Assembly (NCBI GenBank): GCA_045576235.1
Contig: JAZNGA010000019.1
Coordinates: 1 to 45,706, forward strand
Direction of reading: 5' to 3'
From: SIG437 sp045576235
GTDB taxonomy: Bacteria; Bacillota; Clostridia; UBA1381; UBA9506
Length of the DNA stretch: 45,706 bases
Part shown: positions 15,407-24,996 of the stretch, one piece after another
How the letters are laid out: every line of letters starts with the position of its first letter
Numbering within the stretch: the stretch's first letter is position 1
Position numbers and translations under genes: made by a program
Notes under the pieces: model-generated
Databases searched by the model: none
Told to the model about the DNA's origin: nothing
The model's input: only the letters and a program-made list of their open reading frames with translations

Positions 15407-15856
15407 ATGAAGGTAATTTTAAAAGCGGATGTTAAAGGACATGGCAAAAAAGGAGACCTTGTAAATGCATCTGACGGATATGCAAAAAACTATCTTATTC
15501 CAAAAGGACTTGCTGTTTTAGCGGATAAAACAGCGATAAACGATATGGAAGGACAGAAAAGTGCGGCGGCTTTTCACAAAAGTCAGGAGCTTAAAAATGC
15601 TAAAGAGCTCGCCGAGAAAATTGAAGGTGTTTCTGTCACATTTTCAGCAAAAGCAGGTGCAGGAGGAAAGCTTTTCGGCTCAATAACAGCAAAGGATGTT
15701 GCAGAACAGCTTAAAATGCAGCAACATATTGTTATCGATAAGAAAAAAATCCAACTTCCTGACGGTATAAAGATGCTTGGAACAACAAATGTGAAAATCA
15801 AGGTTTATCCTGAAGTTACAGCAACATTAAAGGTTGTAGTTAACGAAAGTAAGTAA
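15407..15856 (+). CDS. rplI: 50S ribosomal protein L9
   Basis: A 149-residue protein beginning 'MKVILKADVKGHGKKGDLVN' and 'DGYAKNYLIPKGLAV', the universal L9 N-terminal signature, with the long helix and C-terminal domain ('GKLFGSITAKDVAEQL') after it. It starts 15 bases after gdpP with GGAGG in the gap and is followed by dnaB as in other Firmicutes. Confidence 0.96.
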   Translation: MKVILKADVKGHGKKGDLVNASDGYAKNYLIPKGLAVLADKTAINDMEGQKSAAAFHKSQELKNAKELAEKIEGVSVTFSAKAGAGGKLFGSITAKDVAEQLKMQQHIVIDKKKIQLPDGIKMLGTTNVKIKVYPEVTATLKVVVNESK

Positions 15857-15881
15857 AACTCATATAAAGGAGATTTCCTCT

Positions 15882-17216
15882 ATGGAAGAAGCTTTAGTGC
15901 GTGTCATACCTCATAATAAAGAAGCTGAACAGTCAATTGTTGGTGCAATGCTTGTTGACAAAGAGTGCAGCATCGTCGTTTTTGAGTCAATAACTGCCGA
16001 AGATTTTTATATTGAAGCAAATAAAAACATATTTTTGGCAGAGCAGAGGCTCTTTGACAGAGATGAGCCAATTGACATTATCACTGTGTCTGAAGAGCTC
16101 AGGGCAGAGGATAAGCTTGAGGCGGTCGGTGGCATTGAATATCTTGCATATCTCGCGACAACTCTTCCTACAACTGCAAATTTAAAGCAATATATTGATA
16201 TTGTTAAAGATAAGACGGTGCTAAGAAGACTGATTAAAGCTTCATCTGAGATTCTTGACTTAAGCTATGCTCCCGGTGCTGAGTCGGAAATGGCATCAGA
16301 AGAAGCGAGCAGAAGAATTTTTGACCTGATGGACAGTCAGTCAAGCAGAGGAATTGTTCATATTAAAGATGCGCTGATTCAGGCACATGAGACGCTGGTG
16401 AATCTGTATGAAAACAAAGGTAAAATATCGGGAGTTCCAACGGGATTTACTGCGCTTGACAGAAAGCTTTTCGGTCTGCAAAAAGCATCGCTTGTGATGC
16501 TCGCGGCAAGACCTGGTGTCGGAAAGACAAGCTTTGCTTTAAATATTGCGGTTCACGCTGCAGTTAAAGAAAATGTTACAGTTGCGCTGTTTAGTCTGGA
16601 AATGTCATCAGCCCAGCTTATTTCAAGAATAATGAGCTCACATATGCTGATTGACAGTGACCATTTAAGGTCAGGTGAGCTGACTGACAGTGATTGGGAT
16701 AAGATTGCTGTGTCTTTAAATGAGCTTGGTAATGCTCCGATATATATAAACGATTCGACGGATGTTTCCTTAAGCGACATCCGAGCTAAATGCAGAAGAC
16801 TTAAAATCGAGAAAAATCTTGGTCTGATTGTGATTGACTATCTTCAGCTGATGCAGGGACCGAAATCTGAAAGCCGCGAAAAAGAAATTGCGGCAATTTC
16901 GCGTTCTTTAAAGAAGCTTGCAATTGAGCTTGACATTCCGATTATAGCACTTTCTCAGCTTTCTCGTGCTGTGGAAAAAAGAGCAGACCGCAAACCGATG
17001 CTCTCTGACCTTCGTGAATCGGGGTCAATAGAGCAGGATGCTGACATTGTCATATTTCTTGATCGTGAGGATATGTATAATCCTGAAACGGAAAACAAAA
17101 ATGTGGCAGATTGCATAGTTGCAAAACACAGACAGGGTGAAACAGGCACAATTCAGCTTGGCTGGAATGGCCAGTTCACGAAGTTTATGAATCTCGATAA
17201 AGTACATAATGAGTAG
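15882..17216 (+). CDS. dnaB: Replicative DNA helicase DnaB
   Basis: A 444-residue protein (called DnaC in B. subtilis). The N-terminal domain has 'PHNKEAEQSIVGAMLVD'; the RecA-like motor has the Walker A 'LAARPGVGKTSFALNIA', Walker B 'LGLIVIDYLQLMQG', 'SRSLKKLAIELDIPIIALSQ' and 'DLRESGSIEQDADIVIFLDR'. Length is normal and no intein is present. It is the hexameric helicase at the replication fork. It starts 25 bases after rplI and ends 9 bases before tilS. Confidence 0.96.
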   Translation: MEEALVRVIPHNKEAEQSIVGAMLVDKECSIVVFESITAEDFYIEANKNIFLAEQRLFDRDEPIDIITVSEELRAEDKLEAVGGIEYLAYLATTLPTTANLKQYIDIVKDKTVLRRLIKASSEILDLSYAPGAESEMASEEASRRIFDLMDSQSSRGIVHIKDALIQAHETLVNLYENKGKISGVPTGFTALDRKLFGLQKASLVMLAARPGVGKTSFALNIAVHAAVKENVTVALFSLEMSSAQLISRIMSSHMLIDSDHLRSGELTDSDWDKIAVSLNELGNAPIYINDSTDVSLSDIRAKCRRLKIEKNLGLIVIDYLQLMQGPKSESREKEIAAISRSLKKLAIELDIPIIALSQLSRAVEKRADRKPMLSDLRESGSIEQDADIVIFLDREDMYNPETENKNVADCIVAKHRQGETGTIQLGWNGQFTKFMNLDKVHNE

Positions 17217-17225
17217 GCGGTTTAA

Positions 17226-18596
17226 ATGTCTCAAACACTTGAAAAAATTTGCAGAACAATAGAAAAACATCAAATGCTCCAGAGTGGTGACAGCGTTTTA
17301 GTTGCGCTTTCAGGCGGCGCTGATTCAGTTTGTCTGCTTGTCTTGCTGTGTCAGCTAAGACAAAAATATAATATTTCTGTTTCTGCCGCTCATTTAAACC
17401 ATATGATTCGCGGAAAAGATGCAGATGATGATGAACTGTTTGCAAAAAAACTTTGTGAAAAGTTTGATGTTCCGTTTTTTTCAAAAAAAGAAGATGTCTT
17501 AAAATATGCACATCAAAATTCTCTGACAAGCGAAGAGGCGGGCAGAATTTTAAGATACGGTTTTTTTGACGAAATTTGCTCTGAAAATTCAATTTCGAAA
17601 ATTGCAACAGCCCATAACTCAAACGACAACACAGAAACTGTTGTAATGCGCTTTGTAAGAGGAACAGGCATAAACGGTCTTTCTGGCATACCTTATGTTA
17701 ATGGTAAAGTGATAAGACCGCTTTTAGACATATCGAGGACAGAAATTGAGACATTTCTTGACAGAGAAAAGCAATACTATGTCACCGATAAGACAAATAA
17801 TGAACCAATATATTTCCGCAATAAAATAAGGCTTAATCTGATTCCCGAGATTGAAAGGGAATATAATCAAGGGTTTAAAGAGACGCTTTCTTCAAACATT
17901 CTGCTTTATAAATCTGCGGCTGATTTTTTAGATTGTATTATATCTGAAAAAAGCAATCAACTGATTAAATCTGAAAGAAACTATATCTTCATAGAGCTTT
18001 CTGAGCTTTTGAAAGAGCATGATTTTATAATATCATCTGTGGTGGCCGATGCAGTAGGAAAAGCTTGCCCAGAAAAGCAAATAACATCGAAAATTATTAA
18101 TGAAATATTTGAAATTGCAAAAAGTGAGAGTGGCGCGATAGAATTTTCAAAGAATTTATATATATGTGCAATGTATGGCAGGCTTTTCTTTGTTAATAAG
18201 CGTAAAAACGAGCCGTTTCTTACAGAAATAAATGATTTTGAAGACATATATATAAAGGAATGTGATAAAAAAATTTCCTTTACGGAAGTCTTAAAAAAAG
18301 AAAAAGGCAAAAATGCAATTTATGTTGATATGGACAAGCTTTCAGGGAAAAAAATATCGGTCAGAACAAGAAGAGATGGTGACAGATTTTTTCCGTCAGG
18401 TTTAAATGGCAGAAAAAAACTTAAAGATTTTTTCATTGATAAAAAAATTCCGTCATTTATTCGGGATGAAATTCCGATTTTTTTGGCGGATGATGAAATA
18501 TTTTGCGTAGGAACGATGAGAGAAAGTGAAAACTGTAAAGTCGGATGCGAAACAAAGCGCATCCTGAAAATAGAAATATCAGATGGGGGAAAATGA
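17226..18596 (+). CDS. tilS: tRNA(Ile)-lysidine synthase
   Basis: A 456-residue protein with the PP-loop 'VALSGGADSVCLLVLL' at residues ~26-41, 'AAHLNHMIRGKDADDDE', 'ATAHNSNDNTETVVMRFVRG' and 'IRPLLDISRTEIETFL'. It attaches lysine to C34 of the AUA-reading tRNA-Ile. The C-terminal substrate-binding domain ('RRDGDRFFPSGLNGRKKLKD') is also present. Its TGA (18594-18596) is one base from the hpt start. tilS-hpt-ftsH is a conserved Firmicute cluster. Confidence 0.95.
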   Translation: MSQTLEKICRTIEKHQMLQSGDSVLVALSGGADSVCLLVLLCQLRQKYNISVSAAHLNHMIRGKDADDDELFAKKLCEKFDVPFFSKKEDVLKYAHQNSLTSEEAGRILRYGFFDEICSENSISKIATAHNSNDNTETVVMRFVRGTGINGLSGIPYVNGKVIRPLLDISRTEIETFLDREKQYYVTDKTNNEPIYFRNKIRLNLIPEIEREYNQGFKETLSSNILLYKSAADFLDCIISEKSNQLIKSERNYIFIELSELLKEHDFIISSVVADAVGKACPEKQITSKIINEIFEIAKSESGAIEFSKNLYICAMYGRLFFVNKRKNEPFLTEINDFEDIYIKECDKKISFTEVLKKEKGKNAIYVDMDKLSGKKISVRTRRDGDRFFPSGLNGRKKLKDFFIDKKIPSFIRDEIPIFLADDEIFCVGTMRESENCKVGCETKRILKIEISDGGK

Positions 18597-18597
18597 T

Positions 18598-19152
18598 ATG
18601 TCATTGAAAAACGCAGCAAAGGATATAGAATATGTTCTTGTTAACGAGGAAGAAATTGAGAACAAAATAAAAGAAATAGCAGAAGCTTTAAATGCATATT
18701 ATAAAGATGAAGAGGTGATAGCTGTTTGCATTTTAAAGGGAAGCGTGCCTTTTTACTGGGATTTGATAAAAAAGCTTTCCTTCCCCGTGAAATTTGATTT
18801 TATGTGTGTGTCGAGCTATGGTTCTGGAACAGTCAGCACAGGGGAAATCAAAATTTTAAAGGATTTGGTTGTTGACATTGAAGGGAAAAATGTTCTCGTT
18901 GTGGAAGACATTTTAGATTCAGGAAACACGCTTTATTCACTTAAAGAAATCTTAAACAAAAGAAGACCAAAAGATGTTAAAATCTGTACGCTTTTAGATA
19001 AACCTGAAAGACGAACAAAGGAGATTCAGGCAGATTTTCTTGGCTTTACGATAGAGGATAAATTTGTCGTGGGCTATGGACTCGATTATGATGAAAAATA
19101 TCGTCAGCTGCCATACATAGGAGTGCTTAAAGAGTCAGTTTACAGTAAATAA
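18598..19152 (+). CDS. hpt: Hypoxanthine phosphoribosyltransferase
   Basis: A 184-residue protein. ATG 18598 follows GGGGGAAA and lies one base after the tilS stop. Motifs: 'VCILKGSVPFYWDLIKKL', the flexible loop 'MCVSSYGSGTVSTG', and the PRPP-binding 'VLVVEDILDSGNTLYSL'. It converts hypoxanthine and guanine with PRPP to IMP and GMP (purine salvage). Length is usual. Confidence 0.95.
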   Translation: MSLKNAAKDIEYVLVNEEEIENKIKEIAEALNAYYKDEEVIAVCILKGSVPFYWDLIKKLSFPVKFDFMCVSSYGSGTVSTGEIKILKDLVVDIEGKNVLVVEDILDSGNTLYSLKEILNKRRPKDVKICTLLDKPERRTKEIQADFLGFTIEDKFVVGYGLDYDEKYRQLPYIGVLKESVYSK

Positions 19153-19253
19153 TTAACATAGATTGAATTTTTGTGTTTTAAAGTTGTTTTTTTAAATTTC
19201 TTGTGGTAAACTAATAACCAAAAAGTTCGTAAATAAAATAGGGGTGAAATTTT

Positions 19254-21197
19254 TTGAAGAAAAAAAATTTGGGTGGCATCAGTTTCTATATCGTGCTTTT
19301 CCTTATAATCTTATTTATGTTTGGACTCATGAATTATGAGCCGGGAATAAAAAGCATGGTTTATTCTGACCTTGTAAAAGAGATAAAAAGCGGAAATGTC
19401 TCAGAGCTTGTCATAGAGCAGACCACCGCTGTGGCGACTTTAAGAGATGAGGAAGAAATTCAGCCGAACTCAAACAAAAGAACGGTTGACATCGCGTCAA
19501 TTGTGATTTTATATCAGGATGCAGGAGAGGAAATCCGCCAGCAGATGTCTGACGGAAGTTTAAAATTAAGCACGCCTGCCCCTCAGGCAATGCCTTGGTG
19601 GCTGTCGCTCCTTCCAACTCTGCTGACGGTCGGGGTTTTCGTTTTGTTCTGGTTCATGTTTATGCGTCAGGGACAGGGCGGTGGAAAGGTGATGTCATTT
19701 GGAAAAAGCAATGCAAAAACATCGCCTGCCAATGCTCCGCGTGTGACATTTAAAGATGTCGCAGGTGCAGACGAAGAAAAAGAAGAGCTTTCGGAAATTG
19801 TTGATTTTCTGCGTGATTCGTCAAAATTTGTTGCGCTTGGAGCGAGAATTCCAAAGGGTGTTCTCTTGGTCGGCCCTCCGGGAACAGGTAAGACTCTGCT
19901 TGCTAAAGCTGTTGCAGGTGAGGCAAAGGTTCCATTTTTCAGCATAAGCGGTTCAGATTTTGTTGAAATGTTTGTCGGTGTGGGTGCATCGCGTGTCAGA
20001 GATTTGTTTGAACAGGCAAAGAAGAATTCACCCAGCATTATTTTTATAGATGAAATTGATGCAGTAGGTCGTCACAGAGGCGCAGGTCTCGGCGGCGGTC
20101 ACGACGAGAGAGAGCAGACATTAAATCAGCTTCTTGTTGAGATGGATGGTTTTGGCGTTAACGAAGGCATCATTATCATAGCTGCAACAAACAGACCTGA
20201 CATATTAGACCCCGCGCTACTCAGACCGGGCAGATTTGACAGGCAGGTTGTTGTTGACTATCCTGATGTTAAAGGCAGGGAGGAAATTTTAAAAGTTCAT
20301 TCAAGAGGAAAGCCATTAGATGCTGATGTTGATTTATCAGTTGTTGCAAAGGCAACTTCGGGATTTACGGGAGCAGATTTAGAAAATCTGATGAATGAGG
20401 CGGCAATTCTTTCTGCTAAAACAAAAAAGACAAAAATTGGAATGGATGAGATAGAAGCTTCTATCATAAAAGTCATGGCAGGCCCTGAAAAGAAATCAAG
20501 AGTTGTTTCAGATAAGAAAAAACGCCTTGTTGCATATCACGAAGCAGGTCATGCAATTCTCCATAAACTGCTTCCAAACTGCGATGCGGTGCATGAGGTT
20601 TCAATCATTCCAAGAGGCAGAGCAGGAGGATACACGCTTTCGCTTCCTGATGAAGATAATGACTATGTTTCCAAAAAATATATGCTTGACCAGATTGTCA
20701 GCCTTCTCGGCGGCAGAATGGCAGAAAAGCTCATATTAAATGACATAAGCACGGGTGCATCAAATGATATTCAGCGCGTGACAAAGCTTGCCCGTGATAT
20801 GGTTATGAAATATGGTATGAGTGATTCTTTAGGGCCGATGACCTTTGGCTCGGATAATGATGAGGTCTTTCTTGGAAGAAGCTATAGCTCAAGCCGTGAC
20901 TACAGTGAGCAGGTTGCATCTGATATCGATAAGGAAGTTATGAAAATTGTTAACAATGCATATGCAGAATGTGAAAGACTTATCACTGAAAACATTGACA
21001 AGCTGCACGCTGTTGCTTCTGCCTTGTTAGAAAAAGAAAAACTCTCAGGTGAAGAATTTGAAAAGGTTTTTGCAGGTGAGTCTTTAATGGAAGATGAAGC
21101 TGAAGAAAAAACTGAAGTTAAGGAAAAAGTTGAGGCTCAAGATAAAACGGATTCAGCCGAAGAAACAGAAGAAAAAGATCCGTCAGAGGATGCCTGA
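19254..21197 (+). CDS. ftsH: ATP-dependent zinc metalloprotease FtsH
   Basis: A 647-residue membrane protease. The start is TTG 19254, preceded by AGGGGTGA. Two transmembrane helices flank a periplasm-side segment ('IVLFLIILFMFGLMNY' and 'LLPTLLTVGVFVLFWFMFM'). The AAA+ domain has Walker A 'LLVGPPGTGKTLLAKAVAGE', 'SPSIIFIDEIDAVG' and the SRH 'ALLRPGRFDRQVVV'; the zinc site is 'VAYHEAGHAIL'. The C-terminus is a long low-complexity E/K tail. It degrades misfolded and regulatory membrane proteins. It follows hpt by 101 bases. Confidence 0.96.
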   Translation: MKKKNLGGISFYIVLFLIILFMFGLMNYEPGIKSMVYSDLVKEIKSGNVSELVIEQTTAVATLRDEEEIQPNSNKRTVDIASIVILYQDAGEEIRQQMSDGSLKLSTPAPQAMPWWLSLLPTLLTVGVFVLFWFMFMRQGQGGGKVMSFGKSNAKTSPANAPRVTFKDVAGADEEKEELSEIVDFLRDSSKFVALGARIPKGVLLVGPPGTGKTLLAKAVAGEAKVPFFSISGSDFVEMFVGVGASRVRDLFEQAKKNSPSIIFIDEIDAVGRHRGAGLGGGHDEREQTLNQLLVEMDGFGVNEGIIIIAATNRPDILDPALLRPGRFDRQVVVDYPDVKGREEILKVHSRGKPLDADVDLSVVAKATSGFTGADLENLMNEAAILSAKTKKTKIGMDEIEASIIKVMAGPEKKSRVVSDKKKRLVAYHEAGHAILHKLLPNCDAVHEVSIIPRGRAGGYTLSLPDEDNDYVSKKYMLDQIVSLLGGRMAEKLILNDISTGASNDIQRVTKLARDMVMKYGMSDSLGPMTFGSDNDEVFLGRSYSSSRDYSEQVASDIDKEVMKIVNNAYAECERLITENIDKLHAVASALLEKEKLSGEEFEKVFAGESLMEDEAEEKTEVKEKVEAQDKTDSAEETEEKDPSEDA

Positions 21198-21221
21198 ATT
21201 TAAGCGTATAACTGATGATAA

Positions 21222-21259
21222 TGAGGCAGTCTCAGAATTTGTTTTTTTGAGACTGCCTT
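21222..21259 (+). terminator. Hairpin after ftsH
   Basis: AGGCAGTCTCA and TGAGACTGCCT form an 11-bp stem between ftsH and the ABC transporter. Only a short T-rich stretch follows, so it may be a partial terminator. Confidence 0.6.
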
Positions 21260-21285
21260 GTTTGCATAAAAAAGGTGGTGTTTTT

Positions 21286-23013
21286 TTGAGGTTATTAATA
21301 AGACTCTTAAATTATGCAAAAAAATATAGAATACATCTCATTTTGGGCTCACTCGGTCTTGTCGGTCTGACTGTAGCACAGCTATATTCACCACAGATTT
21401 TAAGAGAATTTATCGGCTTAATTGATGGAGACAAAGGTGAACTTAATTCACGGTCAGGTCAGCTTGCTATTTCGCTTCTCATAATTTATTTGCTGCAGGC
21501 CGTGTTCACATTTATGAAAAGCTATTTTCTTCACTATGGAGCATGGCATTTCATTGCTGATTTGCGAACGAAAATGTTCAAAAAACTTGAAAGTCTTTCA
21601 ATGAAATATTACCACGATAAGCAGACGGGGCAGCTTATGAGCAGAATAACAAGCGACACAGCCGCCTTAGAAACGCTTATAGCACACGCAATCCCTGACC
21701 TTTCAGTTAATATAATAATGTTTTTTAGTGTTGCTGTAATACTTATTATGATTAACTGGAAGATGGCGCTCGTTTCCATATCGCTTATGCCGTTTATCGG
21801 CGTTGCTGTCTGGTTTTATGCTACAAAAGTGAGACCAATTTTTAAAACATCACATCAAAAAGTGGCAGAACTTAGCGCTGTTTTACAAGATGACATTTCA
21901 GGAATGAAAGAAATTCAGCTTTTCAACTGTCAGGAAAAAGAAGCAAAAAGGGTGGACGGAGTTTCACACGAACACGGAAATATGATAATGAATGCGCTGA
22001 CAAAAGGCGCAATTTATCATCCTTTGATTGGTCTTTTAAATGACATTGGTTCCGTGCTCGTTATTGCAGTCGGAGCATTGTTTGTTTTAGATGGCACTAT
22101 GAATAGTGCAGACATTGTTGGCTTTATTCTTTACCTGTCAAAACTATATCAGCCGATAACGACTCTTGGCAGACTTAATGAGGATTTGCAGAATTCATTG
22201 GCGGCTGCAGAACGAGTTTTTGAGCTTTTAGACACAGAGCCTGATGTTTTGGATGCTCCCGATGCCTATGACATAGGAAGGGCAAAAGGTGAGATAAAAT
22301 TTGAAGATGTTTCTTTCAGCTACAGAGAAGACATCCCTGTTTTAAAAAACATTTCTGTCACTGTAAACCCCGGAGAAACCTTGGCACTTGTCGGTCCGAC
22401 AGGCGTTGGAAAAACAACATTTATAAGCCTTGTTGCAAGGTTTTATGATTGTGTTTCGGGAAAAATAACAATTGACGGACACGATATTAAAAAAATAACA
22501 CAGAAGTCACTTCGTGACAATATCAGTGTTGTTTTGCAGGATGTGTTCCTCTTTAATGGAACAATTGCAGAAAATATTGCATACGGAAGTGAAAAGGCAA
22601 CCAAACAGGATATAATTAATGCTGCTAAAATTGCTAACGCACACGATTTTATAACTGCGACTGAAAACGGTTATGAAACGCTCATTGGCGAGCGCGGAAT
22701 GAGACTTTCTGGTGGGCAAAAGCAGCGAATTTCAATAGCTCGTGCTGTTTTGAGAAATTCTCCTGTGTTAATCCTTGACGAAGCAACAGCATCTGTTGAC
22801 ACGCAGACAGAAAAGCTGATTCAGAATGCGATAGACACAGTGATTGAGAACAGAACAACAATCATAATAGCTCACAGACTCTCAACTGTGAGAAATGCAG
22901 ATAAGATAGTTGTGTTAAAAGAAGGGCAGATTGTTGAAATGGGAACGCACGACGAGCTTGTTGGAAAAAATGGTCTGTATGCTAAGCTTTGTGAAATTCA
23001 ATTTGCGGAATAA
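21286..23013 (+). CDS. ABC transporter, fused permease and ATP-binding half-transporter
   Basis: A 575-residue exporter-type half-transporter. TTG 21286 after AAAGGTGGTG is the best start; a longer open frame upstream only shadows the end of ftsH. Six transmembrane helices occupy residues ~15-310, followed by the nucleotide-binding domain: Walker A 'LALVGPTGVGKTTFISLV', Q-loop 'ISVVLQDVFLFNGTIAENIA', signature 'RLSGGQKQRISIARAVL', Walker B 'PVLILDEATASVD' and H-loop 'IIAHRLSTVRNADKI'. It probably works as a homodimer exporting lipids, drugs or peptides. The adjacent gene is not a second half, so substrate is unknown. Confidence 0.92.
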   Translation: MRLLIRLLNYAKKYRIHLILGSLGLVGLTVAQLYSPQILREFIGLIDGDKGELNSRSGQLAISLLIIYLLQAVFTFMKSYFLHYGAWHFIADLRTKMFKKLESLSMKYYHDKQTGQLMSRITSDTAALETLIAHAIPDLSVNIIMFFSVAVILIMINWKMALVSISLMPFIGVAVWFYATKVRPIFKTSHQKVAELSAVLQDDISGMKEIQLFNCQEKEAKRVDGVSHEHGNMIMNALTKGAIYHPLIGLLNDIGSVLVIAVGALFVLDGTMNSADIVGFILYLSKLYQPITTLGRLNEDLQNSLAAAERVFELLDTEPDVLDAPDAYDIGRAKGEIKFEDVSFSYREDIPVLKNISVTVNPGETLALVGPTGVGKTTFISLVARFYDCVSGKITIDGHDIKKITQKSLRDNISVVLQDVFLFNGTIAENIAYGSEKATKQDIINAAKIANAHDFITATENGYETLIGERGMRLSGGQKQRISIARAVLRNSPVLILDEATASVDTQTEKLIQNAIDTVIENRTTIIIAHRLSTVRNADKIVVLKEGQIVEMGTHDELVGKNGLYAKLCEIQFAE

Positions 23014-23056
23014 CAAACAAAAGAAATAATTTTAAAATATGAAAAGGTGAATTGTT

Positions 23057-24151
23057 ATGCAGAATAAGTTTTATTTATCAAAAGAAATGTTTTCAGACAG
23101 AGAAAAGCTGATACTGGAAAACGGAAGTATGAGGGCTTACACTTTTCTTTTCTCAACAGGCATTTGTGGACTTAGGGTAGAGAACAATAACGGATATATT
23201 GTTGTTTTGCCATATCAGGGACAGCAAATCTGGAGAGCTTCATTTTTAGAACACGATTTAGTTATGCGCACAGCTTTTGAAGAACCGCGCACGCCGGAAA
23301 CATATCTTTCTACATATGGCGGTTTCCTTCTTCATTGTGGTATAAATGCAATGGGAGCACCATCTAAAGAGGACACACATCCTCAGCACGGTGAAATCCC
23401 AAATGTCGAATATACAAGTGCATATTTATTAAGCAGCGAGGATGAAAACGGAAAATATATCTCGGTAGCAGGAGAATATAATAAAAAAGTTGCTTTTGTT
23501 CAGGATTATATTTTTGCTCCTGAATGCAGACTTTATGAAAATGCAACTGTTATTGAAGAAAAAATCAACATAACAAACAATCGCTCAAAGGCAATGGAAT
23601 ATATGTATCTTTGTCATATCAATTTCAGACCTGAAGACGGAAGTGAACTTGTTTACTCTGCAGAATATAACAAAGAAAATGTTAAGGTTCATAAAATCGT
23701 GCCCGACACGCTTCCAAAAGAGCATGCTAAAAAGTTGAAGAATTTTATGGATGAGATTCAGGAGGATATAACAATTCATAATAAGGTTGACTTCAAGTCT
23801 CAGTGCTATGACCCTGAAATATGTTTTGCAGTGACCTATAAGCCTGATGACGAAGGCTTTGGACACACAATGCAGTGCCTGCCTGATGGATATGCCCATT
23901 ATGTTGCTCACCCAACTGAAATTCTGCCTGTTGGCGTGCGCTGGGTGTCAATCGGCGCTGATGAAGAGTCAATGGGAATGGTTCTTCCGGCAACTTCAGA
24001 GCATTTAGGCTATATATATGCAAAAAAACATGGTCAGGTTAAGATTTTAGAAGGTAAGTCAACTTTATCCTTCACAATCAAAACAGGACTTTTAGCGCCT
24101 GATGAGGCAAAAGAAATGAGCAAAAAGATTAATAATTTAATGGGAAGATAA
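23057..24151 (+). CDS. DUF4432 family, aldose 1-epimerase-like protein
   Basis: A 364-residue soluble protein starting at ATG 23057 after AAAAGGTGA. Motifs such as 'ILENGSMRAYTFLFSTGICG', 'VLPYQGQQIWRASFLEHDL' and 'GGFLLHCGINAMGAPSKEDT' with 'HPQHGEIPN' fit the galactose-mutarotase-like beta-sandwich fold of DUF4432, whose conserved histidines are the probable catalytic groups. Members are thought to act on sugars, but the substrate is not known. It stands alone between the ABC transporter and the L10 leader. Confidence 0.8.
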   Translation: MQNKFYLSKEMFSDREKLILENGSMRAYTFLFSTGICGLRVENNNGYIVVLPYQGQQIWRASFLEHDLVMRTAFEEPRTPETYLSTYGGFLLHCGINAMGAPSKEDTHPQHGEIPNVEYTSAYLLSSEDENGKYISVAGEYNKKVAFVQDYIFAPECRLYENATVIEEKINITNNRSKAMEYMYLCHINFRPEDGSELVYSAEYNKENVKVHKIVPDTLPKEHAKKLKNFMDEIQEDITIHNKVDFKSQCYDPEICFAVTYKPDDEGFGHTMQCLPDGYAHYVAHPTEILPVGVRWVSIGADEESMGMVLPATSEHLGYIYAKKHGQVKILEGKSTLSFTIKTGLLAPDEAKEMSKKINNLMGR

Positions 24152-24176
24152 TTTATTAAAAATTTGAAAAAAACAC

Positions 24177-24205
24177 TTGACAAACAAAAATTGTTGTGTT
24201 ATACT
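24177..24205 (+). promoter_or_regulatory. Promoter of rplJ-rplL
   Basis: TTGACA at 24177-24182, 17-base spacer, TATACT at 24200-24205: a near-consensus vegetative promoter in front of the L10 leader. Confidence 0.85.
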
Positions 24206-24214
24206 ACATTGTAG

Positions 24215-24347
24215 TTTAATGGTTCCGCAGACAGCCGGTGTCCTTTGGACTTAAAGCGATTGCAGCGCCCGCCGAGGAAAAAGTTTATGTAAAATATGTT
24301 TTCTTGTTTTATAAAAGCTTTTCTTCGTTTGCGGAGAAAAGCTTTTT
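24215..24347 (+). promoter_or_regulatory. Ribosomal protein L10 leader with attenuator
   Basis: The leader before rplJ contains 'TTCCGCAGACAGCCGGTG' and further down 'GCAGCGCCCGCCGAGG', features of the L10 leader RNA that binds the L10-L12 complex. It ends with a stem AAAAGCTTTTCT/AGAAAAGCTTTT (24313-24347) and T run, a terminator used for autoregulation. The family is well established in Firmicutes. Confidence 0.85.
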
Positions 24348-24368
24348 TGTATAGCGAGGTGAAAATTA

Positions 24369-24908
24369 ATGCCAAGTGAAAAAATTCTTGAACAGAAAAA
24401 ACAGCAGGTAGCTGAACTCATTGAAAAATTGCAGGGTGCTGCTGCCGGTGTTTTGGTTGACTATCGAGGCCTGACAGTTGAGGAGGACACTCAGCTCAGA
24501 AGACAGCTCAGAGAAGCAGGTGTTGAATATGCTGTTGTTAAAAACACGCTCACAAGATTTGCTTCAAAAGAAGTTGGCTATGGTGAGTTTGATCCAATCT
24601 TAAACGGACCGACAGCTTTAGCTCTCAGTTTCACTGATGCTGTTGCTCCTGCAAAGGTTTTGGTAGAGTTCGCTAAGAAGAACGAAAAACTTGAAATCAA
24701 AGGCGGTTTTGTTGAAGGTAAAGTGCTTTCAATTGATGAAATCAAAGCATTAGCAGACCTTCCGTCAAAAGAGGTTTTGGTTGCAAAGTTGCTCGGTTCT
24801 ATGGCTTCGCCACTCCAGGGCTTCGTAAATGTCCTGAACGGAAATGTTTCAGGCTTAGCTCGTGTGCTTAATGCATACGCAGAAAAGAAAGCTGCTGCAG
24901 GCGAATAA
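24369..24908 (+). CDS. rplJ: 50S ribosomal protein L10
   Basis: A 179-residue protein beginning 'MPSEKILEQKKQQVAELIEK' with 'AAAGVLVDYRGLTVEEDTQLR' and 'YAVVKNTLTRFA', the L10 signature. The C-terminal helix that carries L12 dimers is present. ATG 24369 is preceded by GCGAGGTG. It is the base of the ribosomal stalk. It and rplL form an operon distant from rplKA. Confidence 0.96.
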   Translation: MPSEKILEQKKQQVAELIEKLQGAAAGVLVDYRGLTVEEDTQLRRQLREAGVEYAVVKNTLTRFASKEVGYGEFDPILNGPTALALSFTDAVAPAKVLVEFAKKNEKLEIKGGFVEGKVLSIDEIKALADLPSKEVLVAKLLGSMASPLQGFVNVLNGNVSGLARVLNAYAEKKAAAGE

Positions 24909-24996
24909 TTTAATGCATGAATTCGCACACATGCTGAAAAAGTGCGAAAAAATTACATTTAAAAATTTATAATTTAATTTATTGGAGGAATTTAAA

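Noticed and set aside
21094..21285. Longer N-terminus for the ABC transporter, overlapping ftsH
   Set aside because: The extra residues are a lysine-rich shadow of the ftsH tail; the TTG at 21286 has a good ribosome binding site and matches family length.
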